Source of the DNA: Salinactinospora qingdaonensis
GTDB lineage: Bacteria > Actinomycetota > Actinomycetes > Streptosporangiales > Streptosporangiaceae
DNA: 64,000 nucleotides
Direction of reading: 5' to 3'
Assembly (NCBI RefSeq): GCF_039539445.1
Contig: NZ_BAABDD010000017.1
Span: 39,447 to 103,446 of the forward strand
The notes below the pieces were generated by a model, which was not told the origin of the DNA, did not search any database, and saw only the letters and a list, made by a program, of their open reading frames with translations. Every line of letters begins with the position of its first letter. Position 1 is the first letter of the stretch. A program made the position numbers and the translations under genes. Positions 48,713 to 64,000 of this stretch are shown here, one piece after another.

Positions 48713-49234
48713 ATGGCGAAACCGGAGAAGGCAGCCGCGGTCGCCGAGATGGCGGATGAGTTCCGCAACTCGACCGGCGCCGTGCTTGCCGAATACCGTG
48801 GGCTCAGCGTGGCGCAGATCTCTCAGTTGCGCCACACTCTCGGCCAGAACGCGCGCTTTCGCGTCGTCAAGAACACGCTGACCAAGATCGCCGCCACCGA
48901 GGCCGGCCTCGACAAGCAGGTGCTCGACCTGCTTGAGGGCCCCTCCGCCATCGCGTTCGTGCGTGGCGACGTGATCGAGGCCGCCAAGGGCCTGCGTGAC
49001 TTTGCGAAGGCGAATGCGCCGCTGGTGATCAAGGGCGGTGTCATCGACGGTAAGCCGATGTCGCCAGAGGAGATCACCAGGCTGGCCGACGTCGAGTCCC
49101 GCGAGGTCCTGCTCTCGAAGATGGCGGGCGCGCTCAAGGCCAAGCAGAGCCAGGCCGCCGCCGCGTTCGACGCGCTGCCGTCCAAGGCCGTCCGGCTGGC
49201 ACAGGCCCTGCACGACAAGCGAGCCGAAGCCTAA
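48713..49234 (+). CDS. rplJ: 50S ribosomal protein L10
   Basis: 173 aa. KAAAVAEMADEFRNSTGAVL, EYRGLSVAQISQLRHTL, FRVVKNTLTKIA and GPSAIAFVRGD are typical; the Ala/Lys-rich C-terminal helix carries L7/L12 dimers. ATG 48713 follows GGAAGGAG. It is the first gene of rplJL, behind its autoregulatory leader. Confidence 0.98.
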   Translation: MAKPEKAAAVAEMADEFRNSTGAVLAEYRGLSVAQISQLRHTLGQNARFRVVKNTLTKIAATEAGLDKQVLDLLEGPSAIAFVRGDVIEAAKGLRDFAKANAPLVIKGGVIDGKPMSPEEITRLADVESREVLLSKMAGALKAKQSQAAAAFDALPSKAVRLAQALHDKRAEA

Positions 49235-49328
49235 CCACCCCTGAACCTGGCCGGCGCACCCGCGCCGGTGTCGATGACTCCGCCGACCGCCGGAGGCGGT
49301 CGCGCTGGAAGAGGAAAGAGAGATCACC

Positions 49329-49718
49329 ATGGCCAAGCTCAGCACCGAAGAGCTGCTCAGCGCGTTCGAGGAGATGACCCTCCTGGAGCTGTCGGAGTTC
49401 GTGAAGCAGTTCGAGGAGAAGTTCGACGTCACCGCCGCCGCTCCGGCCGCGGTCGTCGCCCCCGGTCCCGGTGGCGGCGGCGAGGCTGCCGAGGAGGAAG
49501 AGGAGCAGAGCGAGTTCGACGTCATCCTCGACGCGGCCGGCGACAAGAAGATCCAGGTCATTAAGGAGGTCCGTGGCCTCGCGGACCTGGGTCTCAAGGA
49601 GGCCAAGGAGCTGGTCGACAACGCGCCCAAGCCGCTGCTGGAGGGTGTCAGCAAGGAGGCCGCCGAGAAGGCCAAGGAGACCCTTGAGGGCGCCGGCGCC
49701 ACCGTCACCCTCAAGTAG
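49329..49718 (+). CDS. rplL: 50S ribosomal protein L7/L12
   Basis: 129 aa. N-terminal dimerisation helix (MAKLSTEELLSAFEEMTLLE), a flexible hinge rich in Ala/Pro/Gly and a run of glutamates, then the factor-binding domain (FDVILDAAGDKKIQVIKEVR, GLGLKEAKELVD pattern, VSKEAAEKAKETLEGAGATV). It recruits translation GTPases. ATG 49329 has GGAAAGAGAG upstream. Confidence 0.98.
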   Translation: MAKLSTEELLSAFEEMTLLELSEFVKQFEEKFDVTAAAPAAVVAPGPGGGGEAAEEEEEQSEFDVILDAAGDKKIQVIKEVRGLADLGLKEAKELVDNAPKPLLEGVSKEAAEKAKETLEGAGATVTLK

Positions 49719-49762
49719 GCAGCAGACACTCGCCTCCGGCCGGGCTGCGGCCGGTTCGCGGT

Positions 49763-49792
49763 GGGCGGTCATCCCGGGTGGGGTGGCCGCCC
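49763..49792 (+). terminator. Hairpin after rplL
   Basis: GGGCGGTCA (49763-49771) and TGGCCGCCC (49784-49792), a 9-bp stem with one G-U, 45 bases after rplL. It may act as a partial terminator between rplJL and rpoBC. Confidence 0.5.
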
Positions 49793-50542
49793 TGTCTGCT
49801 CCCAGAGGGCGGTGCATGGCAGCCTGTGGCCGGCCGACCTTCGGCGGGGATACATCGGTGTCTTCGCCCGTCCCAAATCGTCCCGGTTGAGGGTGCACAG
49901 ACAGACAGTTGGATTCGACGTGAGCAGGCGGCCGGGCCGACCGTTTCCCCCTGATCTCCGCCACGCTGGTCTCGCGTCCGTGTCGCGACGTTTCGGGCCT
50001 GATCCGGCGCCGCTCCTCGACTGTTTTCTGCCACCGGCGAACGGCCCGCGTCGCCATGGCTCCGGTGGAAGGCAGTCGTCTCCATGTGAACGGCAAGCGA
50101 GCTATCTGTCGTTTATGTTGGCAAATGTCCAGAATCGCCGCTGTCGCCGAGGTTCTGGGGAGATTGGGGGAGAACTTCTAGACATTCCCTGCTGTCGACC
50201 CGCTCACACCTGTTATGAGCTGTGTGACCTCTCACGGCGGCGCAGGGCAGCTCGTCGGGGCCCTGGGCTTGACGGATCAGCCTGTTCGGGCGATGCTGCC
50301 AGGTGTCGTGAATGACTTCGGGGGGCGTGGTTGGACAGCGGTGTAGTATTCGGCTACACTGCCCTTTTGCGCTGCCCTTTGACGATTCCCGTGCCAGAGC
50401 ACGTACCCTGCGTCCAATTCCTCGGTGATTGGACCCGCCTGTACGTCCTCTACTGAGAACCGCCCCTTGCCCGGCGGTTCTTCGCGTTAGAGTCGTCCGG
50501 CGTGCGCGCATCAACCGCCACAAGCCTTCGGAAGGACCCCTG
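49793..50542 (+). other. rplL-rpoB intergenic region
   Basis: About 750 bases without a convincing gene. It must carry the rpoBC promoter. Frames that run through it lack ribosome binding sites and family features. Confidence 0.6.
50332..50360 (+). promoter_or_regulatory. Candidate rpoBC promoter
   Basis: TGGACA (50332-50337) and TACACT (50355-50360), spacer 17 bases, match the housekeeping sigma consensus. A second weaker pair, TTGACG (50379-50384) and TACCCT (50404-50409), has a 19-base spacer. The leader to the TTG start would be about 170 bases. Confidence 0.5.
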
Positions 50543-54010
<3,468 letters not shown>

Positions 54011-54041
54011 TTCCGCGATCTGAGAGCAGGGGACGAATCAA

Positions 54042-57917
<3,876 letters not shown>

Positions 57918-57961
57918 CCCCTTCCAAGGGCAACCGGTGAGATCGATTGATTGATCTGGCG

Positions 57962-58002
57962 ACGGCGGTAGCCCACCCGGCAGCGGGTGGTGCTGCCGCC
58001 GT
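57962..58002 (+). terminator. Terminator after rpoC
   Basis: ACGGCGG (57962-57968) pairs with CCGCCGT (57996-58002). The stem continues inward through AGC/GCT and CACCCG/CGGGTG with single-base interruptions. Confidence 0.7.
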
Positions 58003-58077
58003 TCGTTGTCGTTCGTCGGCATGCTTGGATGGCGACGGATTACCAAGCGCGTACGCGCGGTCGGGAGATCGGACACA

Positions 58078-61000
58078 GTGACGGAATATGGGGGAGGCCG
58101 GCACGGTTCGCCGGCGGAGGGTGACGAGTCCTCAAACCAGTATCCGGGGTCATGGTTCACGCCCAGCAGCGATCGGCACCGCAGACAGGCGCAATACCAG
58201 ACCCCCCACGAGGAGTCGGGTGAGGCGCACGAGGGCCGCGACAGCTCACCAGGGGCGTGGCCGGACACAACGGAGCGAGGGCGCCAGTGGCCCTACGACC
58301 CGGCGCTGCCCCCCGAGGGAACAAGCGGACCCTACCCCGCGCACTCCAGCTACCCGGGCTACACCAAAAGCACCGGCGGCTACGGGACGTTGGGCGCTGC
58401 CCCGGGCATGGCCGAGCCGTACCCTTCAGCATTGGAGGGGCTAGGCTCGCCCGCGCCGCCCCCCACAGGGGAGGGAGCCGGCTCCAGCGGCGCGGGCGGC
58501 AGCGAGACGGCGGCCGGCATGCCGCCGGAACCCGCGCAATGGCACACCGGGGCGGGCCCTCCCACCGGCGGGAGCGGCGACGGCCACGGGGAACCAGAGC
58601 GGTCGCCCCACGCTGAACCGTTCCCAACCTCGCGCGAGACCTTCGACGAAGCGGAGCGCGCCCAACCGGATGAGCCGGTCACGGCGCCGTTCAGCGCCAC
58701 CGGTGGGGCCAGAGCAGGCGACGCCGACCGCTCCCGGGGGGCTGACACGCCCCAGGAAGGGCAGACTCCCACGGAGGGCGGCGGTATCGATCCGCACAGC
58801 GTCTACCGCTTCCCTACCGGCGGGCAGGGCGCCGCTGCCACGGGCGGCGGTGATGAGTCTGCCGGCAGCCACCGTGACGCCACCGGCGCGTCCCCGTCCC
58901 CGGCCGCTGACGCCTCCCAGACGTTTCCCGCGGCAGGGCGGGGCGAGTCGACCACCGACTGGCGCGCGGGGCTGGGCGACTCCGGTGGTCCTGACGCGCA
59001 ACGGCAGCCATCGCGCGACTCGCCTCTCCGCTCGGGCCGCGACGTCTCCGGCCTAGGGGAAGGCCGCGATGAGGGGGCCGCCGACTCCCGAACCGAATCT
59101 GGGCAGGCCGGCAGCGGGGCCGAACGGCTGTGGCGCGACGACCATTCCCCCGCCACTGCCGTCCCCTCGGACTGGTTGGCTACACAGCAACCCGCTGCTG
59201 ACGACACCGCCGGATGGCGGGAATCCGCCACAGGCGAGGGCAGCGGCCCGGGCCGCCGCAGCGATCGTGCCCCTGGCCTCGCCGCGGAGGCGAGTGACCG
59301 GTCGTCGACTCTGCTGGGCGAGAGCGGCCCGCACAACGCAGCGACCGAGGCGCCCGAGGCGTGGCGCGAGCGCTCCGGCTCACCCTCCTCGCGGCCGGGC
59401 GCCGAGCCGACCGATCCGCGCTACACCCCTGGCCCTCCACGTCCCGAGGACCCCCTCTCCGGCGGTGCTCCCGAGCGGAGCCGGGAACCGGGGTGGCCCT
59501 CGCGTGGCAGCGGCGACGCGGGCGGTACCTCTCACGTGGGGCCGGCCCCAGCCGGCTACGGCTCTGACCGCTTCGACGAGCTCGGGGAGCTGCCCCGCGA
59601 CGTGAATCCTTCGGTCAGCCCGCCGGGAGTCGAGGGGCCGGGTTCGGATGAGTTGGGGCCGTTGGGGCGGTTCGATCCGTCGTTGAGCGAGTCTTCGCGC
59701 GCGGGTGCGCGTTTCGATGAGCTGGGCGAGTTGCCCCGTGATGAGGAGCGTCGGGAACACACGGGTCCTGCCTCCGCCCCCCGTTTCGACGAGTTGGGCG
59801 AGTTGCCCCACGAGGACGCATGGCGCGGCACTGAGCGCCCCGAGGCCCCGGAGCCGACCGAGCGCAGCGACGAGCCGCGCAACGGTGACAAGCCTTCCGG
59901 CGCGCACGGTTTCGCTACTTCGTCGGGTTCGGATGAGTTGGGGCCGTTGGGGCGGTTCGATCCGTCGTTGAGCGAGTCTTCGCGCGCGGGTGCGCGTTTC
60001 GATGAGCTGGGCGAGTTGCCCCGTGATGAGGAGCGTCGGGAACACACGGGTCCTGCCTCCGCCCCCCGTTTCGACGAGTTGGGCGAGTTGCCCCACGACG
60101 GCGAGCGCCGCGAGCGCACCGCCCCGGACTCGGCGCCGCAGTTCGACGAGTTGGGGCAGGTGCCGCGCGAGGAGGAGCGTCGCGACTCTTCCCTTGACGT
60201 CTCGTCCTACGACATCGATTCCGAGTCCCCCACAGCCGCTCCCGGTATCCCCTCCGACCTGCGCGGTGACGGGGGAGCCTCCGACTTCAGCGCCTTCTAC
60301 AGCGGATCGTCTGAGACCGCCGAGGACCGTGGCCACCGCGGGGCCGAGGAACCGGGCGAGGCCATGGCCGGCGATGGCGGCACGGGCAGCGGTAACACGT
60401 GGGCCTTTGGCCGCAACGATCCTCGACTGCCCGACTACCTGCGTACCGGCGGCGGTGAGGATGCGCCCAAGCGGCGCGACGGCTCGCCCGAGCACACAAC
60501 GCAGTTCGTTCGCCGGGACGGGGAGGGCTCCGGCGGAGACAAGGACGAGCATACCGAGACGCCCCTCGGCATGGACTCTGTCGTACCGCCCTCCAACGAT
60601 CCGCTGGGCGCCATCGCCGCCCAGCAGGCCCGCGGTCGCGGCGCTGAGCAACCTGTCGAGGAGCCAGACGAGCTGGATCGGCCCGTCGACACCGGAGCGG
60701 CCGATCGTGGGCAGGGTGATACGGGACAGCAGGCCACTGTCGACGAGTTGGGCGACCCGAGCCAGTGGCGCCACGAGCCCCGCCGCTCCGACCCGGGGGA
60801 GGGCACCAGGGAGATGCCCCAGGTCAGTAGCTATGCCGATCTCGCTCCGGAATCTTCCTCGGGCGAGTCGGATAGCGGCGAGTTCGGCGGAGATCACGGT
60901 TCGGGCTATGTGCCCGAGGCTCCCGCAGCCGGCTACGGCGACACCGGACCCGACTACGGGGCGTTCTACGCCTCCGGCTCTGCCGAAGCGGACGCCCCGA

Positions 61001-61587
61001 CCGGCGCCGGTGCCGCCGATAGCGGGGAGTGGCGTGGCGACCTTGGCGCGTCGGCGGGGGAGACGACGGCGGCATGGACGCCCGACTTCGACTATGACGA
61101 CTACGGTGCTTCCGAGCGTGGCCCTGACGCGCCTGCTGAGTACGGTTACGCCGATGACCAGTACCGGCCCGACTACGGGCCGGACCGCTACGACGAGCGG
61201 GCCGAGCCGGCGTCATCGGCTTCCCGGGGGCGCCGTTCCCGTTCCGGGCGCGACCGGATCACCGAGGAGTTCCCCGGTTTCCAGGACGAGGGGGCACCCG
61301 ACGACGAATACCCCGGCTACGACGTCGTTGAGGGCTGGCCCGAAACAGAGCGGCTGGCCACGGCCACCCTGTGGCTGGGGATCGCGGGCTTGATCCCGGG
61401 CATCGGCCTGATCACCTCGATTGTGGCGCTGGTGCTGGCGCCGCGGGCACGGCGCAACATCCGCCGTTCTCAAGGCGAGTTGGAGGGGTTGACCCAGGTC
61501 AAGGCCGGTGTCGTCATGGCTTGGATCGGTATCGCCCTGTTTGTGGTGGGTCTGGCGGTCGGCGGCGGCATGGTGGTCGGCGGGTAG
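58078..61587 (+). CDS. Very large acidic low-complexity protein with C-terminal DUF4190-like membrane domain
   Basis: 1169 aa from GTG 58078 (MTEYGGGRHGSPAEGDESSN). Residues 1 to ~1080 are disordered-looking, rich in Gly, Ser, Pro, Asp, Glu and Arg. Within them FDELGELPRD/H recurs five to six times (59570-60160), and one 175-base block is duplicated exactly. The last ~75 residues contain two hydrophobic helices (TATLWLGIAGLIPGIGLITS and VMAWIGIALFVVGLAVGGGM) separated by a basic loop, a DUF4190-type anchor. The large tail would face the cytoplasm or the wall. I know of no function. A strong bidirectional terminator follows. Confidence 0.8.
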   Translation: MTEYGGGRHGSPAEGDESSNQYPGSWFTPSSDRHRRQAQYQTPHEESGEAHEGRDSSPGAWPDTTERGRQWPYDPALPPEGTSGPYPAHSSYPGYTKSTGGYGTLGAAPGMAEPYPSALEGLGSPAPPPTGEGAGSSGAGGSETAAGMPPEPAQWHTGAGPPTGGSGDGHGEPERSPHAEPFPTSRETFDEAERAQPDEPVTAPFSATGGARAGDADRSRGADTPQEGQTPTEGGGIDPHSVYRFPTGGQGAAATGGGDESAGSHRDATGASPSPAADASQTFPAAGRGESTTDWRAGLGDSGGPDAQRQPSRDSPLRSGRDVSGLGEGRDEGAADSRTESGQAGSGAERLWRDDHSPATAVPSDWLATQQPAADDTAGWRESATGEGSGPGRRSDRAPGLAAEASDRSSTLLGESGPHNAATEAPEAWRERSGSPSSRPGAEPTDPRYTPGPPRPEDPLSGGAPERSREPGWPSRGSGDAGGTSHVGPAPAGYGSDRFDELGELPRDVNPSVSPPGVEGPGSDELGPLGRFDPSLSESSRAGARFDELGELPRDEERREHTGPASAPRFDELGELPHEDAWRGTERPEAPEPTERSDEPRNGDKPSGAHGFATSSGSDELGPLGRFDPSLSESSRAGARFDELGELPRDEERREHTGPASAPRFDELGELPHDGERRERTAPDSAPQFDELGQVPREEERRDSSLDVSSYDIDSESPTAAPGIPSDLRGDGGASDFSAFYSGSSETAEDRGHRGAEEPGEAMAGDGGTGSGNTWAFGRNDPRLPDYLRTGGGEDAPKRRDGSPEHTTQFVRRDGEGSGGDKDEHTETPLGMDSVVPPSNDPLGAIAAQQARGRGAEQPVEEPDELDRPVDTGAADRGQGDTGQQATVDELGDPSQWRHEPRRSDPGEGTREMPQVSSYADLAPESSSGESDSGEFGGDHGSGYVPEAPAAGYGDTGPDYGAFYASGSAEADAPTGAGAADSGEWRGDLGASAGETTAAWTPDFDYDDYGASERGPDAPAEYGYADDQYRPDYGPDRYDERAEPASSASRGRRSRSGRDRITEEFPGFQDEGAPDDEYPGYDVVEGWPETERLATATLWLGIAGLIPGIGLITSIVALVLAPRARRNIRRSQGELEGLTQVKAGVVMAWIGIALFVVGLAVGGGMVVGG
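59639..60098 (+). repeat. Exact 175-bp direct repeat inside the large protein gene
   Basis: 59639-59813 and 59924-60098 are identical, offset by 285 bases (95 codons), so the frame is kept. Each copy encodes GSDELGPLGRFDPSLSESSR and the two following FDELGELP motifs. The absence of substitutions indicates recent duplication or gene conversion. Confidence 0.9.
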
Positions 61588-61749
61588 GGGGCGCAGCGCC
61601 GGGTGACTGGGCGAATTTTCCCGATCAACCGGCGAGAGTCACCACAACCGCGCGGTCTGCTCGGTTTGCCAAGGGCGCAGCCCCGGCTTCGGTAGCGGCG
61701 AGGGAGTCACCCCATTTCCAGCCGGTAAGTAGCGCATCCAACGTTTTGT

Positions 61750-61792
61750 GGCGGGGGCTGGCTCGATTTCGAGATCCGAGCCAGCCCCCGCC
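61750..61792. terminator. 16-bp bidirectional terminator
   Basis: GGCGGGGGCTGGCTCG (61750-61765) and its exact complement (61777-61792) with an 11-base loop, between the convergent ends of the large protein gene and the small acidic gene. Confidence 0.75.
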
Positions 61793-61862
61793 GTCGTGTG
61801 TGCGGGCCGTATCGGGGGAGAGGCCACATTGCGGGCTGCGCTGCTCGCGGTGGCCGTGCCGG

Positions 61863-62216
61863 TTAGTTCTGACTGTCGACGGTGAGTAGAGCGGCCATAG
61901 TCGAGGCCAACCGGGAAGCGGAGGTGCCTTCGGGGGCGGCGCCGGTGAGGCTCCATTCGGCGCTGCGGTCGTCGTAGAGGTCGAGTTCGACGGTGTGTCC
62001 GGTGGTGGGTGAGGTGATCTCCAGCCGGGTGGGGTCACCCTCGTCGGGGGTGCGTATCCACAGCCCCAGCGCCCGCAGCAGCGTCGCCACAGTCTCGCTG
62101 TAGCGGGTCAACTGCTCTTCGGAGAGCAGTTCAGGCGCTTCACTATCGATTGAGGTGTCGATGCCTTCCCACTCGTGGTAGACAGACGACACGGGAAGTG
62201 TGCGGACATCGGTCAC
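61863..62216 (-). CDS. Small acidic protein of unknown function, divergent from the WhiJ-like regulator
   Basis: 117 aa, no signal peptide or membrane segment (MTDVRTLPVSSVYHEWEGID, EAPELLSEEQLTRYSETVAT, RLEITSPTTGHTVELDLYDD, EWSLTGAAPEGTSASRLAST). GTG 62216 follows AAAGGGGA, and a 17-bp hairpin lies immediately upstream of that site. I do not recognise the family. WhiJ-type loci usually contain additional small partner proteins, so it may be one. It converges on the large protein gene. Confidence 0.7.
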   Translation of the reverse strand: MTDVRTLPVSSVYHEWEGIDTSIDSEAPELLSEEQLTRYSETVATLLRALGLWIRTPDEGDPTRLEITSPTTGHTVELDLYDDRSAEWSLTGAAPEGTSASRLASTMAALLTVDSQN

Positions 62217-62235
62217 GATGGTCCCCTTTCCTCAC

Positions 62236-62291
62236 GGCATCGCCCGGGGCGCCGCGCAGCGCTAACTCACGTCAGCGCCCCGGGCGATGCC
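62236..62291. promoter_or_regulatory. 17-bp perfect inverted repeat in the divergent promoter region
   Basis: GGCATCGCCCGGGGCGC (62236-62252) and its exact complement (62275-62291), spacer 22 bases. On the minus strand it ends just before the ribosome binding site of the small acidic gene, so it is a 5' leader hairpin or a large operator. Confidence 0.6.
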
Positions 62292-62325
62292 TCCTCCTGG
62301 CCTTGGAGTGATCCCTCTATCGCCC

Positions 62326-62350
62326 TATCTCAGTCACTCCTAGTGAGATA
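62326..62350 (+). promoter_or_regulatory. Candidate operator upstream of the WhiJ-like regulator
   Basis: TATCTCA (62326-62332) and TGAGATA (62344-62350) flank an 11-base spacer; TCACT/AGTGA gives an overlapping inner dyad. It lies about 90 bases before the HTH gene start, a likely autoregulatory site. Confidence 0.5.
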
Positions 62351-62438
62351 TCGGTGGCGTACTGCTAGAGTGGCAGTTGCTGCTCAGCTGTGCAAGATTT
62401 CCGTAGATATTTCTAGGAAGATTTTTTGGAGTGGCCCG

Positions 62439-63290
62439 ATGGCGGCTAAGACAAAGGTGACACTTCGGGCGCAGTGGCTCGGCAAGATGCTCAAAGAGCT
62501 GCGTGAAGACGCGGGGCTGACCTTGAGGGAGCCAGCGGACCACATCCGGCGTAGCACCTCGACTCTCAGCCGGTATGAATCCGGCACTCTGCCGATCACC
62601 CAGGGTGAGGTGACCGAGCTGATGAACCTCTACGGCGTAGAAGAGAAAAGCCAACGTACGGCGATGCTCCAACTCGCCGACGAGATCACCAAAACCGGCT
62701 GGTGGGACAGGTACTCCAAGGACATTTCGCGTACTACTGACTACGTATGGTTGGAGAGTCGTTCCCAGCACGTCCGAGTCTTCAGTCCCTTGGTAGTCCC
62801 TGGTCTGCTGCAAACACCCCAATACGCTGAAACAGTCATCAAGACGGCAGACCCAGATGCTTCAAAGCAGCAGATCGAGCGGTGGGTCTCAGCTCGGATG
62901 ACCAGGCAGCGGGTCATTGAAGGAGAAAACCCGACTGCTTTGTCGGTCATCTTGGAGGAAGCGGTTCTTCGATGCCCTACAGGAGGACCGGCCATTATGG
63001 CCGAACAGGTGCGCCACCTGTGCGTGATGGCCGAACGACCCAATATCGAGCTTCGCGTCCTTCCTTTTGATTCAGGCGCTTATCCCAACCCCGGCGGCGA
63101 GTTCACGCTGTTCAAGCTGGCCGATCCCTTCCCTGAAGTGGTCCACGTTGACAGTGTCGCCGGGGTGATCTTCCTGGAACGCGAGGATGCTGCGCGACTG
63201 GCAGCCTTGTACGGTCGTTTGGAAGGGCACTGTCTTAGCGTGGCTGATTCCGCCGCGATGGTCATGGCCCTGGAAAAGGAGCTCTCATGA
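62439..63290 (+). CDS. XRE-family HTH regulator with DUF5753 domain (WhiJ-like)
   Basis: 283 aa. N-terminal HTH: LGKMLKELREDAGLTLREPADHIRRSTSTLSRYESGTLPI. The DUF5753 domain follows from about residue 95: WLESRSQHVRVFSPLVVPGL, LQTPQYAETVI, RVIEGENPTALSVILEEAVL, MAERPNIELRVLPFDSGAYP. This is the two-domain layout of Streptomyces WhiJ-like repressors, which work with DUF397 partners in development. ATG 62439 has GGAG upstream. Its stop overlaps the DUF397 start (ATGA). The DNA is less GC-biased than the core genes. Confidence 0.9.
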   Translation: MAAKTKVTLRAQWLGKMLKELREDAGLTLREPADHIRRSTSTLSRYESGTLPITQGEVTELMNLYGVEEKSQRTAMLQLADEITKTGWWDRYSKDISRTTDYVWLESRSQHVRVFSPLVVPGLLQTPQYAETVIKTADPDASKQQIERWVSARMTRQRVIEGENPTALSVILEEAVLRCPTGGPAIMAEQVRHLCVMAERPNIELRVLPFDSGAYPNPGGEFTLFKLADPFPEVVHVDSVAGVIFLEREDAARLAALYGRLEGHCLSVADSAAMVMALEKELS

Positions 63291-63493
63291 GACACGCTAG
63301 CTTCAACTGGAAAACCAGTAGCTACAGTCCCAGCCGTAACGGCGACTGCGTTGAGGCTGGGGCGAGCCTTGATGGCACCTTCCAATACGCCGTACGCGAC
63401 TCCAAAAACCGAGGTGGGACGGCGCTGTTGTTCTCCTCGGTGGAGTGGGCGGCGTTCGTGCGAGGCATCAAGGCGGGAGATTTCCCGAGCTGA
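63287..63493 (+). CDS. DUF397 protein, partner of the WhiJ-like regulator
   Basis: 68 aa single DUF397 domain: FNWKTSSYSPSRNGDCVEAG, YAVRDSKNRGGTALLFSSVEWAAF and FVRGIKAGDF. ATG 63287 overlaps the regulator stop by 4 bases, so the two are co-translated. DUF397 proteins bind and modulate their cognate WhiJ-type repressors in Streptomyces. Confidence 0.92.
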   Translation: MRHASFNWKTSSYSPSRNGDCVEAGASLDGTFQYAVRDSKNRGGTALLFSSVEWAAFVRGIKAGDFPS

Positions 63494-63504
63494 CAGAGGC
63501 TGCC

Positions 63505-63728
63505 GTGAGCCGTCTCAACGTCGCCCGGCACATCAGCACCTACAGCCGCAACGGCGGCGGCCAGGGCCTCGAAGCCGCCCTCTGCCGTTGCGCTCTTCCC
63601 GTCTCGCCGTGCGCGATTCCCCCATCGCGCGCAGACTCCGCCGGCGACACTGGCCGAGGAAAGCTAGCCTGCCGTCATCCTTCCCACCGATCTCGCCAAT
63701 AGCCGACTCCGTTCGGGAGCTACTCTGA
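63505..63728 (+). pseudogene. Frameshifted second DUF397 copy
   Basis: A frame from GTG 63505 (AGAGG upstream) begins like a DUF397 domain (ARHISTYSRNGGGQGLEAA). The conserved block then continues in another frame as LAVRDSPIA and ends FPPISPIADSVRELL at 63728. The break lies near 63560-63600. The fragment directly follows the intact DUF397 gene, so it is a degraded tandem copy. Confidence 0.55.
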
Positions 63729-63886
63729 CTCCAAGAGCAACCTGTTCGCCCAGGTTACGGCTTTTGAACAAGACGGGCCGGTCACCGGAACACCCAAGCA
63801 GGCCGCCGAACTCCTACGTTGCCCTGTCCCGGTAGGTACCCGCGCCCGCTCTGGTATGAGCTGCGGTGCTCGCGGCCGATAGCAGT

Positions 63887-63918
63887 ACGGCGCGGCGGCC
63901 TTTGGGCCGCCGCGCCGT
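63887..63918. terminator. 14-bp perfect terminator hairpin
   Basis: ACGGCGCGGCGGCC (63887-63900) and its complement (63905-63918) with loop TTTG, placed between the DUF397 locus and whatever lies beyond the window end. Confidence 0.65.
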
Positions 63919-63943
63919 GGCTGTGGGGGTGTGGGTTAGAAGG

Positions 63944-64000
63944 TCACCGTGCGCTACAGGAGACCGAGGGCCAGGTCCAGTTGCCGTTGTGTTGGATGGT
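63944..64000 (-). CDS. Possible C-terminal end of a minus-strand gene (partial)
   Basis: The minus strand entering the window reads TIQHNGNWTWPSVSCSAR and then TGA at 63944-63946, just before a terminator hairpin. The Trp-rich end looks protein-like, but 18 residues cannot be assigned. Another minus frame ends at 63954 (QRQLDLALGLL), so the correct frame is uncertain. Confidence 0.25.
   Translation of the reverse strand, partial: TIQHNGNWTWPSVSCSAR

Noticed and set aside
49761..50315. Open frame between rplL and rpoB
   Set aside because: Composition looks like non-coding GC-rich DNA, no suitable start signal, and it overlaps the promoter region of rpoBC.
50429..50542. Upstream extension of rpoB
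   Set aside because: The frame is open, but the family N-terminus begins at TTG 50543, which has GGAAGGA correctly spaced; the extension is leader.

Overview
This is high-GC actinobacterial chromosome: GTG and TTG starts are common, genes are packed into translationally coupled operons, complex I is menaquinone-type, and the order tRNA-Thr/tRNA-Met/rpmG/hadA/hadB ... tRNA-Trp/secE/nusG/rplK/rplA/(lipoproteins)/rplJ/rplL/rpoB/rpoC matches Streptomyces and mycobacteria. A WhiJ-like HTH/DUF397 pair and small secreted peptides suggest a filamentous, sporulating actinomycete. A member of the Nocardiopsaceae or a relative is my inference; no 16S is present.

Layout. 1-8455: end of nuoG and nuoHIJKLMN (proton-pumping NADH:menaquinone oxidoreductase), followed by a polyprenyl diphosphate synthase probably making the menaquinone side chain. 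9.8-16.3 kb: PRC-barrel protein, rarD, msrA, a HTH/PIN toxin-antitoxin pair, an orphan small secreted peptide, a Q/Y-rich protein, an NAD(P)-binding protein and an aquaporin. 16.5-19.4 kb: korAB, 2-oxoacid:ferredoxin oxidoreductase. 20-21.6 kb: HtpX-like protease and YajQ. 21.8-24.6 kb: tRNA-Tyr and a cluster of five tiny secreted two-cysteine peptides. Four of them are near-identical in an A-B-B-A order, and two share a palindromic promoter region. 24.7-34.4 kb: a lipoprotein, then an incomplete type II Wadjet-like locus (jetA C-terminal half, full jetB and jetC, no jetD), then a separately transcribed SMC/RecF-like ATPase. 34.5-37.3 kb: two tRNAs, rpmG, hadAB, murB. 37.3-39.7 kb: a long structured leader before a GDT1-family Mn/Ca exporter gene, and add (adenosine deaminase). 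39.7-41.5 kb: an IS200/IS605-type element (tnpA + tnpB) whose left end touches the add ribosome binding site. 41.6-43.2 kb: aspartate aminotransferase and tRNA-Trp. 43.3-57.9 kb: secE, nusG, rplK, rplA, two paralogous lipoproteins, an L10 leader with attenuator, rplJ, rplL, rpoB, rpoC. 58-61.6 kb: a very large acidic low-complexity protein with a C-terminal two-helix membrane domain. 61.9-64 kb: a small acidic protein divergent from a WhiJ-like regulator, DUF397 and a frameshifted second DUF397.

How it fits together: most of the window is core respiration, translation and transcription. The accessory content lies in the TA pair, the secreted-peptide array, the eroded Wadjet locus, the IS605 element and the WhiJ/DUF397 locus. 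Functions come from recognisable family motifs; starts were moved inward where a Shine-Dalgarno and family N-terminus required it. Terminator, promoter, operator and leader calls come from reading inverted repeats by eye and were not folded computationally.
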